Shown: in pieces, positions 1-11,509 of the stretch | How positions within the stretch are numbered: the stretch's first letter is position 1 | Layout of the letters: each line of letters begins with the position of its first letter | Source: Cavenderia fasciculata | Lineage: Eukaryota > Evosea > Eumycetozoa > Acytosteliales > Cavenderiaceae | Assembly: GCF_000203815.1 (NCBI RefSeq) | Contig: NW_004457703.1 | Span: forward strand, 186,001 to 250,000 | Direction: 5' to 3' | Length of the DNA stretch: 64,000 nt | The notes under the pieces: generated by a model | Told to the model about the DNA's origin: nothing | Databases searched by the model: none | The model's input: only the letters and a program-made list of their open reading frames with translations | Position numbers and translations under genes: made by a program

Positions 1-2
1 AT

Positions 3-1307
3 TTACCATCAAATGTTGTAAAACCAACATTCTCTGCTGCACCTGTAATTAGAACACCCTCATCCTCTGCTATTGTACAATCTTCTCCATCCACTTCCTC
101 CTCCTCCTCCTCAGTAATTCAAACAAGACCAGTTACACCATCATCTAATCAAAAACCACCCATTTCTGGAGCGTCTACAGTATCTGGTGCAACTGGAAAG
201 AGATTGTCCAACCCTCCAAATAGTCTTGTCAGTTTGGCAATGGCAAATAATAATAATAATGAATTCATCATTAATAATAGTAGTAGCCCATCTTCAAATC
301 AACAACAACAACCACCCACTGTAAAAAGAACACCAACATCGATTAAATTACTTGTTAATAATACTCCACCTCCTCCCATGCCAACGACATCAGCATCATT
401 AAATTTAAATAGAAGATCTGCATCACCAAGACAATCAATCACTACTCAAACATTTTCTCCACCTCCTCAAACAAAGCCAGAAACCTCAACCTCAACCTCT
501 CCGTCTAAATCAGAGATTGGAGAAACTAGTAATAGCGATACTACCTCTACCTCTACCTCTACTTCTACTACCTCTACGACAACAGCTCCATCAAGTGTAG
601 AACAAATTAAATCACAATTATTTTCTCCACCTGATCAAAGACCCAAACCAACTCCACCGAGTAGACCACAACCAACCCCACCCAAAGTAGGTGCAGGTGC
701 AGGTGCAGTTGGTACCAAGAGAGCTCCATCTCCAGCTGGTGCACGTAGGGCAGTTTCACCAAGCCCACCTGTTAGAAATCCACCTCCTCTTCCACCCCCA
801 CGTATCAATGTCACCCCGCTGTCCAAGGTTTCAGCGTCTCCCATGTCATTAAACAAATCCCCATCTTCACCTTATGTCCCACCACCACGTGCACCTATTC
901 CAGCTCCTGGATCAGTCACATCATCACCAACAACCAATAATAACCTAAACAATACACTTAAAAGAAGATCAACTTCTACATCCTCTTCAACTACTACTAC
1001 TACAACTACGCAAACAACTCCACTGTCATCAACATTGAGAAGATCTGGTGACCAAGTGATAAAACAAATGGCAGCGGCCCAACAACAACAAACTAAACCA
1101 ATACCTTCACCTAGACCATTACCCAATCCAACTACATCCTCTTCATCATCGACTACAACAAATGCAAGTGGTAGTAGTGATCATTCTTCTTCTTCTTCTG
1201 AAAAAGATGAAAAAGAGTCTGGTAAATCTTCGTTGCGTTTAAAATCAAAACAAGTAAAGGAAAAAATAACTAGATCTTTATTTTCTCCATCTGTATCGAA
1301 AAAGTAA
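3..1307 (+). CDS. Pro/Ser/Thr-rich protein, C-terminal part (5' end outside window)
   Basis: The frame is open from base 3 with no ATG needed, so the gene starts left of the window; about 434 codons are visible. The protein is almost entirely low complexity: Pro-rich stretches (PPPLPPPR, RPQPTPPK), Ser/Thr runs and many basic residues. The last 35 residues are charged (EKDEKESGKSSLRLKSKQ) and end in FSPSVSKK. Poly-Pro motifs of this kind often bind SH3 or WW domains or profilin, but no folded domain is visible in this part, so the function is unknown. The stop is followed by an ATTT tetranucleotide tract. Long same-region open frames on the minus strand are shadows of the biased codons. Confidence 0.8.
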   Translation, partial: LPSNVVKPTFSAAPVIRTPSSSAIVQSSPSTSSSSSSVIQTRPVTPSSNQKPPISGASTVSGATGKRLSNPPNSLVSLAMANNNNNEFIINNSSSPSSNQQQQPPTVKRTPTSIKLLVNNTPPPPMPTTSASLNLNRRSASPRQSITTQTFSPPPQTKPETSTSTSPSKSEIGETSNSDTTSTSTSTSTTSTTTAPSSVEQIKSQLFSPPDQRPKPTPPSRPQPTPPKVGAGAGAVGTKRAPSPAGARRAVSPSPPVRNPPPLPPPRINVTPLSKVSASPMSLNKSPSSPYVPPPRAPIPAPGSVTSSPTTNNNLNNTLKRRSTSTSSSTTTTTTTQTTPLSSTLRRSGDQVIKQMAAAQQQQTKPIPSPRPLPNPTTSSSSSTTTNASGSSDHSSSSSEKDEKESGKSSLRLKSKQVKEKITRSLFSPSVSKK

Positions 1308-1326
1308 TAATATAATCAATCAATAT

Positions 1327-1361
<35 letters not shown>

Positions 1362-2149
1362 TATCCAACCATAATGATCATTGTAATACGTACAACTTGT
1401 AATAATTTATTTTTAAATAATAATAATTAAATAAACAAAACATTATTTTTATTTATTTCAATCTTTAGAAAATGTTGATGAATGATCTTCTTTATTATTC
1501 AATCTCTTCAAAACAATTAATTTCATTCTAATATCGTGTGAGACGCGTTGATTCCAATTCGAATCGACGCTCGCTGAGAAAAAGGGGAGGTTAGCATGAA
1601 TACATCTGTGCATGTTGATCACAAAAAGGTTATTTTTGTTTCAATTCAAGGAACACAGCAGTTTTGTTTTTTTCTTAAAGATTTATGGTGACAAGAGGGC
1701 TTTTTATCGTTTAATTAGTTTCAGACCAGCGCTATTGTACAAACAATCATTCCTTAACATCGTTGTTGTATTGATCAATAGAGATAGATAGTTAGATAGA
1801 TAGTTAGATAGATAGAGTTAGATTTAGTATAGGCTCAACCAACCTAACCCCCCCGATAGAAACAACAATCAACCGACCGACCCACACACACCCTTTTTTT
1901 ACCATTGTAGTTTTAAAGAGATCTCGATAACACACCCACTTCTTCTTCTTCTTCTTCATTTTCTGTGTTAGCTTGTCGGATAGATCTGATCAATATTCAA
2001 GTCAACTACCTATCCTATCCTATCATCTTTCATCAACTACTACTTATCAGTTTCAATAATAATAATAGAAGAGAAATAGAGAGAGAGAGAATTGATTAAA
2101 ACCTAATTAATTAATTAATTAGTGTAGTTTTTAGAGAGAGTTTGTGGAG
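1308..2149. other. Intergenic spacer with simple repeats and a short hairpin
   Basis: No gene is seen in this 840-base stretch. It holds an (ATTT)n tract at 1325-1363, GATA-type repeats around 1783-1820, a TTC tract near 1940, and GA-rich sequence just before the next start codon, probably 5' UTR. At 1545-1570 two 10-base arms (GCGTTGATTC and GAATCGACGC, 6-base loop) can pair fully as RNA with one G-U pair. The area 1540-1620 is richer in GC than the rest of the spacer. Confidence 0.7.
1325..1363. repeat. (ATTT)n microsatellite
   Basis: About nine perfect ATTT units directly downstream of the Pro-rich gene. Tetranucleotide tracts of this kind recur near 11512-11553 and 25245-25262. Confidence 0.9.
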
Positions 2150-5128
2150 ATGGTCAGAGAAACAGAATTACAAACATTTGGAGTACACTCTGACAGTAGT
2201 GATCAATTATCACAACACTCTTCAATCAGTGGTAGTAATACTAGATTACAACTAAATAATCAAGATATAGATTCTGATGCAAGTGGTTCTATTGCCATAC
2301 GTCGATCGGAAACTGGTGGATCGATTAGTAGAGAACATTCACCAAGTCGTATTAAAAAATTAAAGATTAAATCAACTTTAAACTTTACTTTACCATCATC
2401 TCCATTTCATTTACCAAATCATCAATCTGTTGGTCAATTAACTGTAAATATTAAATAATATAAATATCGATGTAATTAATTAATTTCTTCTTTTTCTTTT
2501 TCTTTTTAGAGTAAAATATTTCATGGTAAAGGTATATCAAAATTAAGATCTTTGAGTAAAAAGAGAAGATATAGAAGAAAGAGTAGGACATTTGCAAAGA
2601 GAAGAGTATTGAATAGATGGTTAAACTCTAAATGGATCATGTTGATTATGATCCTTTGTACATTGTATCTTATTTATATCGATGATTTTATGTTGGCAAC
2701 TGGTGCACCCGATAGCACTGTCAGTTATACCATTGTATCGGTACTAAAGATCTTGGTTTTGGTCATCTTTGTGTTGGAGATGGCCGTACAGATATTTGTG
2801 CAACGACTGCACTATGTCATCTCTTTCTTTTTCATCATTGATCTCATTTCCATCGCTTCACTCATTCCCGATGTCGTCGGATTCATCTTTGGCATCAAAT
2901 CGATCGTTCATGCAATCAATGCACTTTCACTTGGTCGAACGGCTCGTGTTGCCAGAATCGCCTCTCGTCTGTCTCGTGTTGCCAGAATCGTCATGTTTTT
3001 CTCATCGTTTTCATCGACCTCTCGCAACCGTGACTTGGAAGATGAAGAGAAACTCAAGATCGCCACTGAACCCAGTGCCATTGGCAAAAAAATTCTCACA
3101 AAGTCGACGCACAAGTTGGTCGTCATGGTTCTGATACTCATCCTCATCACCTCGTTGACATCGATCGATACGGGACCGACCGACCAAGCCTATCATAGTG
3201 TATTGGAGTTGTTTATGCATGCTGCCAATGACAATGTAAATGGAACCCAGTCACCTCAATTCCAACAATTATTGTCGGATTTTGTGGCAGACTCTAGTGC
3301 CGTCGATATGCTCACACTTCGTATTCAAGACACGGAAGTGTACAATTCGGGTATCGATACATCCGACTGGTTCAATGGCTATATTATTGAAAGTAGTGAG
3401 AATGACGGTCAAGACGTACTACGTATCAATAATAAGCATAATGAACAAGTATCGGCTGCACTTGGTATAACATTGACAACGAGTGTTATCTTGGTACTGT
3501 GTTTTGGTACATTATTAATGTCAAGGGATTTCCAAGTTCTAGTCATTCAACCAATTGAACGTATGGTATCACTCATTAAAAAGATTAGTGCTATGGATCG
3601 TTATGATGGAAGTGAACGTGATTCCGAAGGAGGACATGATACATCATACGAAGATGTATCTGATTTCCCAAGTGATGGAGATTATGATACTAGTGCAATG
3701 TCTGGTGATGAATCGGATAATAGTATTAGTGGATTTGATGATGAAGCAGAGACTGGTATTATCGTTGACCTCCTCTCTGATATGGCTCTGCGCAAGATGG
3801 AGTTTCGTCATCGTGAACGTCAAGTCATCGAAGTACACACCCAATTCACAACTGGTATGCATGCATTTGCAAGTGCTGCCGCTGCATTTGTGGCACGTAA
3901 ACGGTTCAAAGATGAACTCAAATTGTATAAACGTCGGTCGCATATTGTGACCGAGCTCATGACCACCGAGCAGACCTATGTCAACTCGCTCAACACTGCC
4001 ATCGAAGGCTACCTCATGCCTCTTCGGTGCTCGGCTCCACCCCTCATCGAAGCGCATCGTCTCAACACCATCTTTGGTAACATTGAAGTGCTCCATCAGT
4101 ATCACAGAGAGTTTTTGGAAAAACTTCAAGACCGTGTCAAGAGTTGGACTCTCAACACTGCAGTTGGTGATATTATGATTGAACTCGAAGCAGGCATCGT
4201 TGACATTTACTCTACCTATATCAACAACTACAACAATGTCATGAAAGAGATGGAATCGGTACGCAAGGAGGAAAAGATTGCCGAATTTTTCAATGAACAA
4301 CGTGAAGCCAAATGCAAGGGTATTGATATCCTTGCGTACCTCATTATGCCAGTTCAACGTATGCCAAGATATGTCTTGCTTTTAGAAGACCTACTTAAAA
4401 ATACACCCGCCCTCTACTTTGACTACGAACAAATTGGCCAAGCTTCTCGATCGCTCAAACGTGCGACAGTCGTGCTCAACGAACGTAAACGTGAAGCCGA
4501 AAACAAACATAGTATCCAAGACATTTATATGAAGCTGGTTCCCCCACTCCCCGATATCCTCGTGCCCGGCAACTGTGTCTTTTTGCAGAGCAAACTCAAA
4601 AGCGACGGTGAAAAGTTTATCTATATACTTTTGGGCAGTGGTTTGATCAAGGCTGAAAAGTCGGGCAACGAATTCAACGTCAAACAATATTATAATCAAA
4701 TGCGTGAAATTAATTGTGTACCCATACAAGATTGTCCAAATATGCGTGTTGTCAATTGCTTCCAAATCAAGGTGACCAATGACGAGTATATCATGCTCCA
4801 AGCAAAGACACCTGAACTCCGTCAAGAATGGATCGATGCACTTGGACAATACACCAAACTTCAAGTCAACCGAACCAAGTCTATGCAATTCATCAATCAT
4901 ACTAAACGTGCTAGTGGACGTGGTTCTATATCTTCATCAACCTCTTCCTCTCAACATCATCTAACTCCAAACCTTCCTCATCGTTCAAGTACCATTTTCT
5001 CAAGTGGTGGCAGTAGTAGTAGTCATCTATTATCTCCATCTCGTGCCAGTGGTGGTTCTAATTTAAATTTATCAACCATCAAACAATTGGACAATCCAAA
5101 TAATAATAATAATAATAATAATAACTAA
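2150..5128 (+). CDS. Voltage-sensor-like membrane protein fused to RhoGEF (DH-PH)
   Basis: Two exons: 2150-2443 and 2510-5128, with a 66-nt intron (GTAAAT..TTTTTAG) whose removal keeps frame; 970 aa. The ATG at 2150 is the first in frame. After a Ser-rich cytosolic N-terminus there are four hydrophobic segments (about residues 136-155, 167-195, 198-227 and 231-262). The fourth carries regularly spaced arginines (GRTARVARIASRLSRVARIV), as in an S4 voltage sensor. Two more membrane segments (about 301-317 and 417-437) flank a loop of roughly 100 residues and lead into a HAMP-like helix (QPIERMVSLIKKI). Then come an acidic linker, a DH domain (about 574-762; TEQTYVNSL, IMPVQRMPRYVLLLEDLL) and a PH domain (about 772-882; final helix LRQEWIDALGQY). 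Known of the family: DH-PH activates Rho/Rac GTPases. Inferred: membrane voltage or an external signal controls Rac and actin. The tail is Ser/Asn-rich. Confidence 0.88.
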
Positions 5129-5321
5129 CAAATTAAATTAAAATTAAACTTAAACATAAATCAGAAATCAGAAACACACATATATAAAATTATTTATAAT
5201 AAATTAACAATTGTATTATTACATCATCATCATGATCGTCGATCATTTATTAAATACTTAAATATTTATTTTAATTTTGACTATGGGAGGAAATTATTTT
5301 CTCTTTGACTAATTTTAGTAG

Positions 5322-8300
5322 TTAATGGCAATCTGATATTGTTTTCCTTGTAGCTGGTGGAATACTATCCCAATTCTTTTCAAATGATTCTTTGATAAAA
5401 AACCAGATTTCAACTAACTCTGGAGATTGAGGTCGATTTGAAAAAGATTGATGATATAAATAGTGATCGATGATATTGTGTAGCTTGGCAACGTGTTGGT
5501 ACTCTTTACCTAAACATTCGTTGGTGTATAGACGGATAATGGCACAAAAATTATCAACGAAACCCATTCCACGGAATTCTGTGACGAGTAGATTATTTAT
5601 CCATTTTGGAATGACTGCTAGCAGTTGGCTGGTGGCCAGTGGAACATATCGGATGATTCTACCGATACTCGAGATGGGAAGTTCCTCCAAACCGTGTATA
5701 CAAAACGGCGTTTTTGGAACAGACATTATGGGGTCAAAGGCTTGTAACACGTCCGTGACCCAAGGTACGAATCTATCCTTGGAAAACTGTGCTGCCGTTG
5801 CAAGTGCAAATGAAGCTGTGTATCTGATAACATTGTCGATGTCATCGGATTGTGTCAGACACTGGATCAATGTTGGTATGATCTGTGGAAATGTGTCGAC
5901 AGCAACATCACCACCAAACATGCAGTATTGGTTCATAAAGACGATGATGACCTTCTTGGCTCTCCGATTTGTAGTGCAAAGGAGCTTTTTACACAAAGTG
6001 TCCAATATATTAGAAGCGATGAGGGGTGATGCGACGACACTGTTTAATTCGATCATCTGGCTAATCATCTCGAGCACCCCTTCAAACAAGCTGTTGTCGC
6101 TAAATGTTCCAGACTGCTGCTCCAATTTCTCGACCTTGCAAAATACGTCCAAGGTAGCTTGCACTTGATCAATACTCATCGCATCGGTTTCCATCGTTTT
6201 GATGAGGCATGTCGCTATGGTGATGCGGTCTGCGATCTCTCTCTCTGGCCCTATACATAGCACTGAATCGTATATCTTGGCAAATAGTTCGAGTGTCTTT
6301 TCGCTGCGCACACCAAAATGCAGTTTAGACAGTGCAAGACAACCAAGTAAACAGTGAAGCGAATCAATTTGAAACCAAGGATGAATTGCCAATTTAAGCA
6401 GTGGACCAACCAAACTATGCACAACAAATGGCGCCAATGGTTCATATACCGATCCATTCATCATGATGGTTCTCAATCCTTTGAGTGTTGGCATTGCTTT
6501 CTTGAGGTGTGGAGTCACATCTCTGCCTCGATTGGGTAATGGTCTTTCTAGTATATTTGCAATCATCTTGACGACCATTGGTAAATACATTGCAAATGAC
6601 TTGCCAATCGATTTAATAAATGAATCGGTTTGGTTGAAAAGTTGGACGACCAGATCAAAAGACTTGGTTTCATTCTTTTTGACAAACACCATAAACTTGT
6701 ACAAATCTTTTGAAAACAAAGTCTTTTTCACGTCAACCAGCGCTGTTCCACACATTGCAAATGTCTTGATTACATAAGTTAATACTTTTGATTCTTTTTC
6801 CTGTTCAATATATTTCCCCAACAATGAAAATAAAATGGGTACAATTTTGTCATAATACTAAAAACAAATAAAATATATTAATATTAAATATTTTAATTAA
6901 AAATAAAAATGATTATTATATATTTGTTTTTTTTACTTACAGGTTTAAATCCTGATGGTTGAGATTGCCAATGAGTTGTTTCTATAACTGATATCAATGA
7001 TAAAAATGTATTTTCAACAACATTTAGTATTGATGATCCAAGTAGTATTTCAAACCAATTAAATAACCCATCCAAACCAATTGCAGACATCATTGGTCGT
7101 GTGGTCATGATTTTAACCAATATACAATAACGACTTTGGATGCATTCATTTGGATCATGAATTGATTTTCCAAGGGCAGCATCAGCAAAGAGTTGTTCAT
7201 CAATCATCAATACTCTAAATAGTGATAATTGAATTAAACATTGTAATGATGCCCATCTAACTCTTATATTTTCATCATCTATAAATTTTAATACCAATCT
7301 AAAAAATTTATTAAATATTAATAAAACTATAAATAAAAGGATAAACGATCGAATATTGACTTACTTTAAAATAGTTGGAAATTGTTTTGTAATACTATTA
7401 CGAATGAATTTGTTGGATCTACAAGATTGAGAAAAGCTCATCAAAGCGAGATAGCTTTTTTTAGAATTGTTGTTGTTGTTGTTGGACAGGGAGTTGAATT
7501 GTTTGAAAATTGGTCCTTCAAAATGTTTACCACATACTTTGGCAAATTGTTGAAATATTGAATAAGTTTGAATGTCTCCTTTCTCCTCGTACATATCATT
7601 ATCATCATCATCATCATCATCATCGTCTCTAGTTTTTCTTTTCTTCTTCTTATTTTCATCATCAGAATCTGAATAAATAAATAATTAAAGGTAAATAATT
7701 AAAAATATATAATAATATTTGTTTTTTTTTTCAACCATACCTTTATCACTATCACTATCACTATCACTATCTTCTTCATCATCGTCGTCGTCGTATTCGT
7801 CTTGGTTGTCATCATCGTTGTAATTTTCTTCATTGTAACCATTGATTGGTTTGTTGAATTTTTTTTGGAAATTTGTATGAGTAAAAGTTGACATTGTCAA
7901 TGTCAATCTTGGAGTTGTTCTTTGACCACTCCTCCTCCTCCTCTGGTGACCCACAATCCTTGACTTGTGTAAGCCTAATGATTCTTTCAATGTGGTTATC
8001 GGTATAGTTAAATGCATAACGGGGAGACTTTGTGGCCACATACAACAAAAGGTCAAATATTTTTTTGGATGGAAACTCTTTGTTGCCGCCATGTCTTTCT
8101 AATACGTATCGATGGCATGTCGTGTCCACAACCGATTATAGCGAGCCCTCCGCAGACGGTCTATAATGCATTTAATGAGGACTTGGGGGGGTGCAACCAC
8201 ATCCCATTTTGAGAGTATTGACAGTAACTTGGAGATAAATGCGTATTCTTCTTCTTCTTCTTGATCGCCTTGATTTTGTGAGAGTGCTTGCATGATATCA

Positions 8301-8741
8301 AATGAATAATATACAAAATTATCAGTACAGCTCTGCTCCTTACAACTGCTAAGCAACTCTTGAGTTTCAACGTTGATAGCTTGAACTATTGGTTGTGGCA
8401 ATGATACGATAAACTCTTTTCCTCCTTTTCGTATCAATCGATCAAGTAATCGTATTGCTTTATCTTGAATCTTTATAATAAAGATAATATTATTAGTTCT
8501 ATATATATATGTAATATGTATATTGATCAAATCTATAATACTTACAGTGGGATAAGTACCCTTTATCATTAAAAAGAGTAGCCATGATACGAGTGCTACT
8601 TTATCAGTGCTAGCACATTGTTTAAATCGTTGTTTTGCAAGTGACCGAGGTCTATCATATGAAGGTATCAGTCGGTTCTGTTCTTCTTCTTTTGCTAAAA
8701 TAACAACTATCTCTATGAAATCTTCTGATGGTTCCTCCATA
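5322..8741 (-). CDS. Importin-5/Kap121-like HEAT-repeat transport receptor (frame breaks)
   Basis: Exons on the minus strand: 8741-8546, 8470-7741, 7668-7365, 7298-6941 and 6857-5322, with introns of 75, 72, 66 and 83 nt that all have GT..AG ends. About 1020 residues of alpha-helical HEAT repeats with an acidic insert (around 7745-7830) in the place where importin-5 has one. The segment IRYTASFALATAAQF and the C-terminal IPKWINNLL region resemble the importin-5 end. Role expected: Ran-dependent nuclear import. Exon 2 changes frame twice. Near 8130 a GC-rich 59-nt stretch (8099-8157) with GT..AG ends could be an intron of the right length. Near 7860 a T8 run needs a one-base change. Either these are assembly indels or the gene is decaying. 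Family call moderate: divergent, recognised by layout rather than by close identity. Confidence 0.62.
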
Positions 8742-8871
8742 CTTGGTCTTTCAAACAAATGAGGCACACGAGATCAATTTCAAAAGGAAGCCATACAAAT
8801 TTTTTTTATTAAGAATCGCAAGTTCTTGGTACCCCGATTTAACAGCTGTTAGTTTCGAGTAAAAGGTCTAC

Positions 8872-8887
8872 ATGTTACTTTAGTAAC
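8872..8887. promoter_or_regulatory. 16-bp dyad between divergent genes
   Basis: TGTTACTTTAGTAACA, seven-base arms with a TT centre, lies 61 bases before the ATG at 8948 in the 206-bp spacer between two divergent genes; a second palindrome, AACAGCTGTT, lies near 8840. Likely protein-binding dyads; function inferred only from position. Confidence 0.35.
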
Positions 8888-8947
8888 ACAGAAATTTCAC
8901 TTCACTTCACTAAACAAATAATAATCATCCACCCAAGAAAGACAAAC

Positions 8948-10816
8948 ATGAACATTGCAAAAGATGAAAATGATGATGAAGGTGTCGTTATACAACAACC
9001 ATCATCATTGGATAGTGGTGATGGTGGTGTTTGTGTACTATCAAAATACATTCAAGCTATGATTATTGACTTGTTGGTACATGGTCAATATGATATCAAA
9101 CATGTTGAACTTTACCATGGATTTCAGTGGGTAACACACCAACAAGTATCACATCTAATGTTTAACAAAAGACCTAAAGAGAGTACGAGTCGAAGTAGTG
9201 CCGGTTCATCATCATCATCATCATTTAATACACTAGGCAATATTGCGTTAGTGTCTAAATGGTGGATGCAAGTGACCAAACAAATAGCATCATCAAGTGT
9301 ACACATAGTTGGTCCAATGAAAGAATCAAGCTTTTCAGCAAATGATAGTAGTAGTGGTGGTAGTGTAGAGTACCTCTATTGGAATGTTGTGGTTGAAAAA
9401 TGGGGAAATCGACCACCCCTAAACTTTAAAGAGTTTGACTATTCAAGATTACCTCTTCTATTGCCACACCTCAAAACAATCGATATTGTTGGAAAGAATA
9501 TAAACATGCAAGCTTCACAAGCCATCATACAAGTAATCAATGCATTCCCACACATCCAAGTCAATCTAAAGTTGATTATATCCGGTGAAAATGACTTTGA
9601 ATGGCCTGATAATGTTTCTTTTAAAGGATTGAAACCAAACACTATCGTCTCTCACACGAGCTATGAATATTACGATGACACCAAAGATTTTCATCAAATG
9701 CTTGACGATCTTCAACCAAACCATGTCAATCTGGGATTTGATGAAGGTGGTCATGATGGTGGAGTTATCCATTTCGATCATCCACCTTTATTCCAACATC
9801 TCACGACAGCTCAACACATCAACATTGCATATGATTTTGTTGAATTGTCACATCTAAAAGAATATGTTGGTGGTGGCGGCGGCTGCGGCGACGGCGACGA
9901 TTCATTTAATATTCAATCTCTCAAAGTTGGTATCATTACATGTCCTATCGAAAAGGAACAACCGGTACACGACGTTGCCAGTAAATACAATGTAGGAGGA
10001 AGAGGGAGGGAGAGTAGTTGGGCTGACCGATACCATGGATGTGGATTTTGTGGTTGTGGCGACCTAGACATCAGAGATACTTTGGAGGATTGGAATGAGT
10101 TATGTTCCAATCTCGGCACCAATTCAACAATGAAAAAACTTTGGTTGGAAGGTCCACATGGTGAACACCCCATGTTTAACAAGTCAAACAAAGAAAGAAA
10201 AGAGAGTGAAAAAAAGTGGAGGGCAGACCAAAGAAAAAGTGGCAGCAAAAGTGGAGAACTAGAAGAAGAAGAGGAAGAAGAAGTAATAGTTTCATTGGAA
10301 AGATTATCATCTCGATTTGTACCAATTTGGGAAACAAACAAAAGCATTAAACTTTTAGGCCTATCAAAGCTTCCAAAGATCATTTCACCACAATTTTTCA
10401 ATACTTTGTGTCACAACCAACACATTACAACATTAATATTGACAGATGGTACATTGGTTAAAGAATACATTCCATCATTCTCTCAATTATTAATTACGAA
10501 TCATACAATCAAAGCACTCGATATCAGTCAAAACTATTTAGAGCATAGTGCAGAGTTGGACAAGGCATTCAAACAAAACCAATTAATCAAAGTATTAAAC
10601 ATTGCAGAAAATGAATTTACATCAGATATATTTGATTCATTCTTGGAGAGTGATACGATCGAATATTTAATAATTGATGAAACATTGGCAAAGAATCACC
10701 ATCAACACCGATATTTTAATCAATCAAAATCATTAATTAAGAGATTTTGTGTTGGTGCTTTCGATGATAAACCACTCCGTTTCTATTTTAAACCTTCACT
10801 TCTTTTAGAAGATTAA
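8948..10816 (+). CDS. F-box-like/LRR protein, paralog A of an inverted pair
   Basis: Single exon, 622 aa, ATG at 8948. The N-terminus (LSKYIQAMIID ... LGNIALVSKWWMQVTKQIA) fits the F-box-like pattern common in dictyostelids. A Ser-rich spacer, a Gly/Asp tract and a basic/acidic low-complexity region (KERKESEKKWR, then a Glu run) sit in the middle. The C-terminal 170 residues show leucine-rich repeat spacing (IKLLGLSKLPKI, ITTLILTDGT, IKALDISQNYL, IKVLNIAENEF). Such proteins usually recruit substrates to SCF ubiquitin ligases; the substrate is unknown. A closely similar gene lies at 47641-49569 on the opposite strand; the two differ mainly in low-complexity lengths. It is divergent from the importin-like gene. 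Confidence 0.8.
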   Translation: MNIAKDENDDEGVVIQQPSSLDSGDGGVCVLSKYIQAMIIDLLVHGQYDIKHVELYHGFQWVTHQQVSHLMFNKRPKESTSRSSAGSSSSSSFNTLGNIALVSKWWMQVTKQIASSSVHIVGPMKESSFSANDSSSGGSVEYLYWNVVVEKWGNRPPLNFKEFDYSRLPLLLPHLKTIDIVGKNINMQASQAIIQVINAFPHIQVNLKLIISGENDFEWPDNVSFKGLKPNTIVSHTSYEYYDDTKDFHQMLDDLQPNHVNLGFDEGGHDGGVIHFDHPPLFQHLTTAQHINIAYDFVELSHLKEYVGGGGGCGDGDDSFNIQSLKVGIITCPIEKEQPVHDVASKYNVGGRGRESSWADRYHGCGFCGCGDLDIRDTLEDWNELCSNLGTNSTMKKLWLEGPHGEHPMFNKSNKERKESEKKWRADQRKSGSKSGELEEEEEEEVIVSLERLSSRFVPIWETNKSIKLLGLSKLPKIISPQFFNTLCHNQHITTLILTDGTLVKEYIPSFSQLLITNHTIKALDISQNYLEHSAELDKAFKQNQLIKVLNIAENEFTSDIFDSFLESDTIEYLIIDETLAKNHHQHRYFNQSKSLIKRFCVGAFDDKPLRFYFKPSLLLED

Positions 10817-10897
10817 AAATAAATCGTAAACTATATAAATTGTATTATTACATCTATCTATATGTATTTATTTATTAACTAATTTGATTTCTTTAAT

Positions 10898-11509
10898 TTA
10901 ATTATTACAAATTAAGATTGATGACATTATATCACCACAAATTGGTGCGTATGGAATATTGATTGGATTTGAGTTACCAAGACATGTGGCATCAAAATAT
11001 TCAACCATTGTAAAGTTGGATTGGGTAGCAGCGTCACAAGTAAGTTTATAAGAGACGTTTGGATTTCCATTAACTGGGAAACAATAGTCAATCTTGGTGG
11101 CCACCATAAAGATGACTGGTTCCTCTTTCCAATTATCTTGACAAGTACCATTGTAGGTGAGAGTGATAAGAGCTGGTTCAGTTGGGATTTCAAAGTCATC
11201 AACACATTGGTAAATACCAGATGGGAAGTTGGATACGATTCCACATTCACCTGTTGAGTTGATTTGTACTTGGTATGGTGTACCAGTACAAGCTAAATCA
11301 CCATAGGTATATATTGAAACTTGATTATTTTCACAAGTTAGAATAGTACCATCAAAACAAGCACCATCCAAATTATAAGTTGTTGTAAATGAATCACCTT
11401 GACAATTCTGTGAAATATAATTATTTGTTGCAATATAACTAGTCGACGATGAAACTACTACTAAAATCATCGAAATGAATATGATTTTTGAAATTATTCT
11501 GTTCATCAT
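10898..11509 (-). CDS. Small secreted Cys-rich protein
   Basis: Single exon, 203 aa. It begins MMNR and then has a hydrophobic signal peptide (about residues 5-22). The mature part has about ten cysteines (CQGDSF, GACFDG, LTCENN, LACTG, ECGIV, QCVDD) and several N-x-S/T glycosylation sites, so it is exported or on the cell surface. No domain recognised. It converges on the F-box-like gene with 81 bp between stops. Upstream lies an ATTT/ATCT repeat. Confidence 0.8.
   Translation of the reverse strand: MMNRIISKIIFISMILVVVSSSTSYIATNNYISQNCQGDSFTTTYNLDGACFDGTILTCENNQVSIYTYGDLACTGTPYQVQINSTGECGIVSNFPSGIYQCVDDFEIPTEPALITLTYNGTCQDNWKEEPVIFMVATKIDYCFPVNGNPNVSYKLTCDAATQSNFTMVEYFDATCLGNSNPINIPYAPICGDIMSSILICNN

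Noticed and set aside
872-1126. Open frames on the minus strand of the Pro/Ser-rich gene
   Set aside because: They arise from Ser/Thr/Pro codon bias and encode Gly/Val runs with no family features.
3644-4357. 237-codon minus-strand frame inside the RhoGEF gene
   Set aside because: The plus strand has clear DH motifs over the same bases; the opposite frame shows no domain.
8185-8191. G7 run as the place of the first importin frame shift
   Set aside because: A shift there leads to early stops in the other two frames; the change must lie between about 8160 and 8099.
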